Positions 7,744 to 9,721 of a stretch of 9,721 nt of DNA are shown here, piece after piece; the first letter of the stretch is position 1, and every line of letters starts with the position of its first letter. Made by a program: the position numbers and the translations under genes. The notes beneath the pieces were generated by a model. The model was not told the DNA's origin and made no database searches. It saw only the letters and a list, made by a program, of their open reading frames with translations. This stretch comes from Clostridiales bacterium (lineage in GTDB: Bacteria > Bacillota > Clostridia > Oscillospirales > Oscillospiraceae), in the NCBI GenBank assembly GCA_003533405.1, contig DQDL01000018.1, forward strand, positions 5,807 through 15,527, written 5' to 3'.

Positions 7744-8487
7744 ATGAGAAAGGTAATATTTTATTTCAGTCCCTGCGGCGGAACAAAGACCGTTGCGGAC
7801 ATCATCAACAAGGCCTGCGGCGATGTCCTCATGCAGGAGATAACCACGCCCAGCATGGATGTAGAGCTTGACGCAAATACTCTTGCGTTTTTCTGCTTCC
7901 CCGTGTACGGCGGCCGCATCCCAAAGCCCATGTACGACCGCATGGAGCAGATTAATGGCAACAAGACCCCCTGCGTCCATGTCGCCGTTTACGGCAACCG
8001 TGCCGTTGACGATGCACTGCTTGAGATGCAGGATCTTTCCGATAAGCACGGCTTTATAACCGTCGGCGGCTGCGAGATGATAGCTCCCCATTCCGTCGAC
8101 CCGACCTTTGCTGCCGACAGACCCGATGCAAGCGACCGTGAAAAGCTTGTTGATTTTCTCAAGAAGCTTGATGAGAAGCAGTCGCTCACCGAGGTCAAAA
8201 TGCCCGGCAACCCGGATTATAAGAAGAAAAAGGTCAGCGACTTCCCGCTTTACCCAAGCCCGAGTAAGGAGTGCATCGGCTGCGGCATTTGCTACAAATA
8301 TTGTCCCGCAGGTGCGATAAGCGCAAAGCGCATGAAGACCAATATCAGAAAGTGCATAAGCTGCATGCGCTGCGTGAACATGTGCTCCACCGATTCGAGA
8401 AAGGTCCCGCTGCCCATGCGCCTTGCCGCCCACGCAGTCCTCAAAAAGACCTGCTCGGACAGAAAAGAACCAAAGTTTTATCTGTAA
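7744..8487 (+). CDS. EFR1-family flavodoxin-ferredoxin fusion protein
   Basis: The 247-residue protein matches the EFR1 family. Its N-terminal flavodoxin-like half carries a phosphate-loop-like motif FSPCGGTKTVA (8-18) and PVYGGRIP (53-60), the typical second FMN loop. A family motif follows: HS....FAADRPD (116-128). The C-terminal half holds two [4Fe-4S] ligand sets of bacterial ferredoxin type, C177-x2-C180-x2-C183-x3-C187-P and C204-x2-C207-x2-C210-x3-C214; all eight cysteines are present. There is no signal peptide or membrane segment, so it should be a cytosolic electron carrier; donors and acceptors are not known for most of the family. AGAGG before the ATG supports the start. It is the last gene of the operon and ends 13 bases before a hairpin terminator. 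The gene looks complete. Confidence 0.93.
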   Translation: MRKVIFYFSPCGGTKTVADIINKACGDVLMQEITTPSMDVELDANTLAFFCFPVYGGRIPKPMYDRMEQINGNKTPCVHVAVYGNRAVDDALLEMQDLSDKHGFITVGGCEMIAPHSVDPTFAADRPDASDREKLVDFLKKLDEKQSLTEVKMPGNPDYKKKKVSDFPLYPSPSKECIGCGICYKYCPAGAISAKRMKTNIRKCISCMRCVNMCSTDSRKVPLPMRLAAHAVLKKTCSDRKEPKFYL

Positions 8488-8500
8488 TTGAATACATAGC

Positions 8501-8532
8501 AAACAGCAGGTATCAAACGATACCTGCTGTTT
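8501..8532 (+). terminator. Intrinsic terminator after the EFR1 gene, shared with the convergent minus-strand gene
   Basis: A perfect 14-bp inverted repeat (AAACAGCAGGTATC, 8501-8514, against 8519-8532) has a four-base AAAC loop, and the right arm runs into four Ts (8530-8533). It begins 13 bases after the EFR1 stop codon. The minus-strand SF0329-family gene ends inside it: its TGA is at 8513-8515 and its last five sense codons form the right arm. The minus-strand T run is only three bases, so termination in that direction is less certain. Confidence 0.88.
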
Positions 8533-9043
8533 TCGTCTCCGCCGATATGCGGAGCATATAAAATTGGCGCAGCCATTCCGGCTGATTGTCTATGTCATCT
8601 TTGAGCTTTGCAAGCGTTCGCTTGCCAAGCCTGCGGTCAAGAATGGCGAACATCCGCACAATGGAGTCGGGGGATTGTGTGCTCAGCTCGATACTTTGGT
8701 TGCGGTAGCGCTCAAGTGCAGCGCAAAACTCCTCGTCGGTGTATTCGGTGCGCTCGGTCATCGGAATTTTGTTCAGGAGCGCCCAAAACTCGCTCCAATA
8801 TTCCTCCGTGCCGAACGGCTCACCGTTTTTCTTGAGCCCACTGTCTATAAAATACGAGTTGACGGTCTCCCACGAAAAGCGCTTTACCTGCTTACCATCG
8901 ATGCAGACCTCAAAAATGCGGCAGCCGTCCATGCCGATATACGCAGTGCACCCATAGCGCACACGCCCTTTCAGCACCTCGGCGAGCATATCCTGCTCAA
9001 GATATTTCCGCATCCCGCTCCACGAGCCTAATATTTTAGCCAA
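8513..9043 (-). CDS. SF0329-family protein of unknown function
   Basis: The 176-residue protein resembles the family named SF0329 in databases, recognised from its recurring pattern: WSGMRKYLEQ (8-17), LKGRVRY (24-30), a DGK turn (49-51) that aligns with the VDGK segment, ILDRRLGKRTL (134-144), the strongest motif, and FYMLRISAE (161-169) near the C terminus. No signal peptide or membrane helix is seen, so it is probably cytosolic. Molecular function is unknown to me. The start is set at TTG 9043 because it keeps the conserved WS segment and has GGCGGTGG four bases upstream; an in-frame ATG at 9013 would remove that segment. The stop codon lies in the loop of the terminator at 8501-8532. It starts 18 bases after the upstream 166-residue gene, so the two are probably co-transcribed. 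Confidence 0.8.
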   Translation of the reverse strand: MAKILGSWSGMRKYLEQDMLAEVLKGRVRYGCTAYIGMDGCRIFEVCIDGKQVKRFSWETVNSYFIDSGLKKNGEPFGTEEYWSEFWALLNKIPMTERTEYTDEEFCAALERYRNQSIELSTQSPDSIVRMFAILDRRLGKRTLAKLKDDIDNQPEWLRQFYMLRISAETKTAGIV

Positions 9044-9047
9044 AAGA

Positions 9048-9055
9048 CCACCGCC
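9048..9055 (-). promoter_or_regulatory. Ribosome binding element GGCGGTGG of the SF0329-family gene
   Basis: On the minus strand GGCGGTGG ends four bases before the TTG start codon at 9043. It resembles a Shine-Dalgarno sequence (GGAGGTGA) with one internal change. The same eight bases at the same distance precede the neighbouring gene (9567-9574), which supports both start choices. Confidence 0.6.
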
Positions 9056-9061
9056 TTTATT

Positions 9062-9562
9062 TCATTCGACTGATATCAAACCATCCTCATCGTAGCATAC
9101 GATGTGCCTGCCGCCAACATAGTCGATGAGCCGCCATTCTTCGCCTTTCCTTGATGCGGGCGTAAACTGCTCAAAGACAACACCGTTTGAAAAGACGATA
9201 GTAATGTCGTTGGTCTCGGATAAGCGGCACTCTGAAACGACACTGCCGCTCATTTTCTGCATAATCTGCTTTGCAGCAACATCAAAAACGCTGCTCAGCT
9301 CGTCCGGTCTACCGACGATATCATACGCCCAATCCTCGGGAACGCCGTTGCTGTACGGGGTGTAGATATCTCTTGAAGCCAAGAGAATTTTACCACCAAG
9401 TCTGAACCGCCACTGCGTTGTGAAGTGTATGGAAAACTCGGCGACCTCCGCCGACCGCCCGACAGGGGAGCGGTACACATAGTCCTCGCCGAGAAACAGA
9501 CACAGCATATCAGCCGCACGGCTGATGCGGTTAAATTTCTTTCCTATTAAACATGAGAGCAT
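9062..9562 (-). CDS. Hypothetical protein, 166 residues
   Basis: I do not recognise the family. The reading frame is protein-like and shares the operon with the SF0329-family gene. Visible features: an N-terminal segment IGKKFNRISRAADMLCLFLG (6-25), a strand-rich middle with WRFR (51-54) and ILLASRDIY (59-67), and a C-terminal part SNGVVFEQF (125-133), EEWRLI (141-146) and HIVCY (153-157). The order 'strand, SNG turn, strand, E-x-WRL, strand' looks like a small alpha/beta fold of the kind seen in many short immunity-type or accessory proteins, but that is only a resemblance. There is no signal peptide or clear membrane helix. ATG at 9562 is chosen because GGCGGTGG lies four bases upstream; extending to 9688 would run the gene through the terminator at 9662-9697. 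No convincing promoter is visible in 9563-9661. Confidence 0.75.
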   Translation of the reverse strand: MLSCLIGKKFNRISRAADMLCLFLGEDYVYRSPVGRSAEVAEFSIHFTTQWRFRLGGKILLASRDIYTPYSNGVPEDWAYDIVGRPDELSSVFDVAAKQIMQKMSGSVVSECRLSETNDITIVFSNGVVFEQFTPASRKGEEWRLIDYVGGRHIVCYDEDGLISVE

Positions 9563-9566
9563 ATAT

Positions 9567-9574
9567 CCACCGCC
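9567..9574 (-). promoter_or_regulatory. Ribosome binding element GGCGGTGG of the 166-residue gene
   Basis: On the minus strand GGCGGTGG ends four bases before ATG 9562, the same arrangement as at 9048-9055. It decides the start against the longer open frame that begins at 9688. Confidence 0.6.
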
Positions 9575-9661
9575 GGTTAAGTGAAGTATGACGCATTTAT
9601 CAGCGCTTAGTGGTAGAAAAGTGTTAGAAAAGCAGGCATAATAAAAAGCTTCAGATAATGA

Positions 9662-9697
9662 AAAAAGCTTGCGAACTCTTGAGTTCACAAGCTTTTT
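9662..9697 (-). terminator. Intrinsic terminator downstream of the tRNA gene
   Basis: Ten paired bases (AAAAAGCTTG, 9662-9671, with 9688-9697), one C/A mismatch, then six pairs (GAACTC with GAGTTC) close on a two-base TT gap, which in RNA would open to a slightly larger loop. On the minus strand the hairpin ends in six Ts (9666-9661). It starts one base after the CCA end of the tRNA fragment and should end that transcript, separating it from the two protein genes further along. The plus strand also carries a T run, so it may work in both directions. Confidence 0.85.
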
Positions 9698-9698
9698 C

Positions 9699-9721
9699 TG
9701 GTCCGAGTGACTGGAGTTGAA
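9699..9721 (-). tRNA. 3' part of a tRNA gene, cut by the right window edge (identity not determined)
   Basis: On the minus strand the last 23 bases read as a tRNA 3' end: T-loop TTCAACT (9721-9715), T-stem 3' strand CCAGT (9714-9710), acceptor 3' strand CACTCGG (9709-9703), discriminator A (9702) and encoded CCA (9701-9699). A terminator follows at once, as expected. The anticodon lies outside the window. The acceptor end implies a C1-G72 pair with A73, which among bacterial tRNAs is most typical of tRNA-Pro; this is only a hint. Confidence 0.8.

Noticed and set aside
7510..8502. 330-codon open frame on the minus strand
   Set aside because: It lies opposite the propeller C-terminus and the EFR1 gene, both well supported, and shows no protein family pattern.
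9563..9688. 42-residue N-terminal extension of the 166-residue protein
   Set aside because: It would start inside the terminator stem behind the tRNA, lacks a ribosome binding site, and the ATG at 9562 has one.
9699..9721. Possible tmRNA 3' end
   Set aside because: The T-arm is similar in form, but the acceptor strand CACTCGG is unlike the usual tmRNA end pairing with 5' GGGG, so an ordinary tRNA is more likely.

Overview
The window looks like a chromosomal segment from an anaerobic Firmicute, probably a gut clostridium of the Oscillospiraceae/Ruminococcaceae type. This rests on the moderately GC-rich coding sequence with short AT-rich gaps, the EF-G-like GTPase, the EFR1-type ferredoxin and purine-rich ribosome binding sites. 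The genus is an inference. Genes are tightly packed and no stretch over 300 bases lacks a gene. There is no CRISPR array, insertion sequence or phage gene.

Left block (1-4968, minus strand). In transcription order: an RlmB/TrmH-type SPOUT rRNA methyltransferase, a 727-residue membrane protein that appears to be a catalytically dead relative of metal-transporting P-type ATPases, and an EF-G-like GTPase cut by the left edge. The first two are 24 bases apart and probably co-transcribed. The EF-G-like gene has its own near-consensus promoter just after the ATPase-like stop codon.

Centre block (5118-8487, plus strand), divergent from the first. It holds a rhomboid-fold membrane protein without the protease motifs but with a C-terminal cysteine/histidine zinc-ribbon-like tail, a membrane-anchored PQQ-type beta-propeller behind a Pro/Thr linker, and an EFR1 flavodoxin/ferredoxin fusion. 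Gaps of 22 and 24 bases point to one operon, closed by a 14-bp hairpin terminator at 8501-8532.

Right block (8513-9721, minus strand). It contains an SF0329-family protein and an unrecognised 166-residue protein. Both are preceded by the same GGCGGTGG element four bases before the start codon. Upstream lie a strong hairpin terminator and, at the window edge, the 3' part of a tRNA gene with encoded CCA. The two small genes therefore sit directly downstream of a tRNA 3' end, a common place for accessory DNA.

The most unusual content is the pair of degenerate enzymes (P-type-ATPase-like and rhomboid-like) on either side of one divergent promoter region, and the uncharacterised three-gene set of rhomboid-like protein, surface propeller and cytosolic iron-sulfur flavoprotein.
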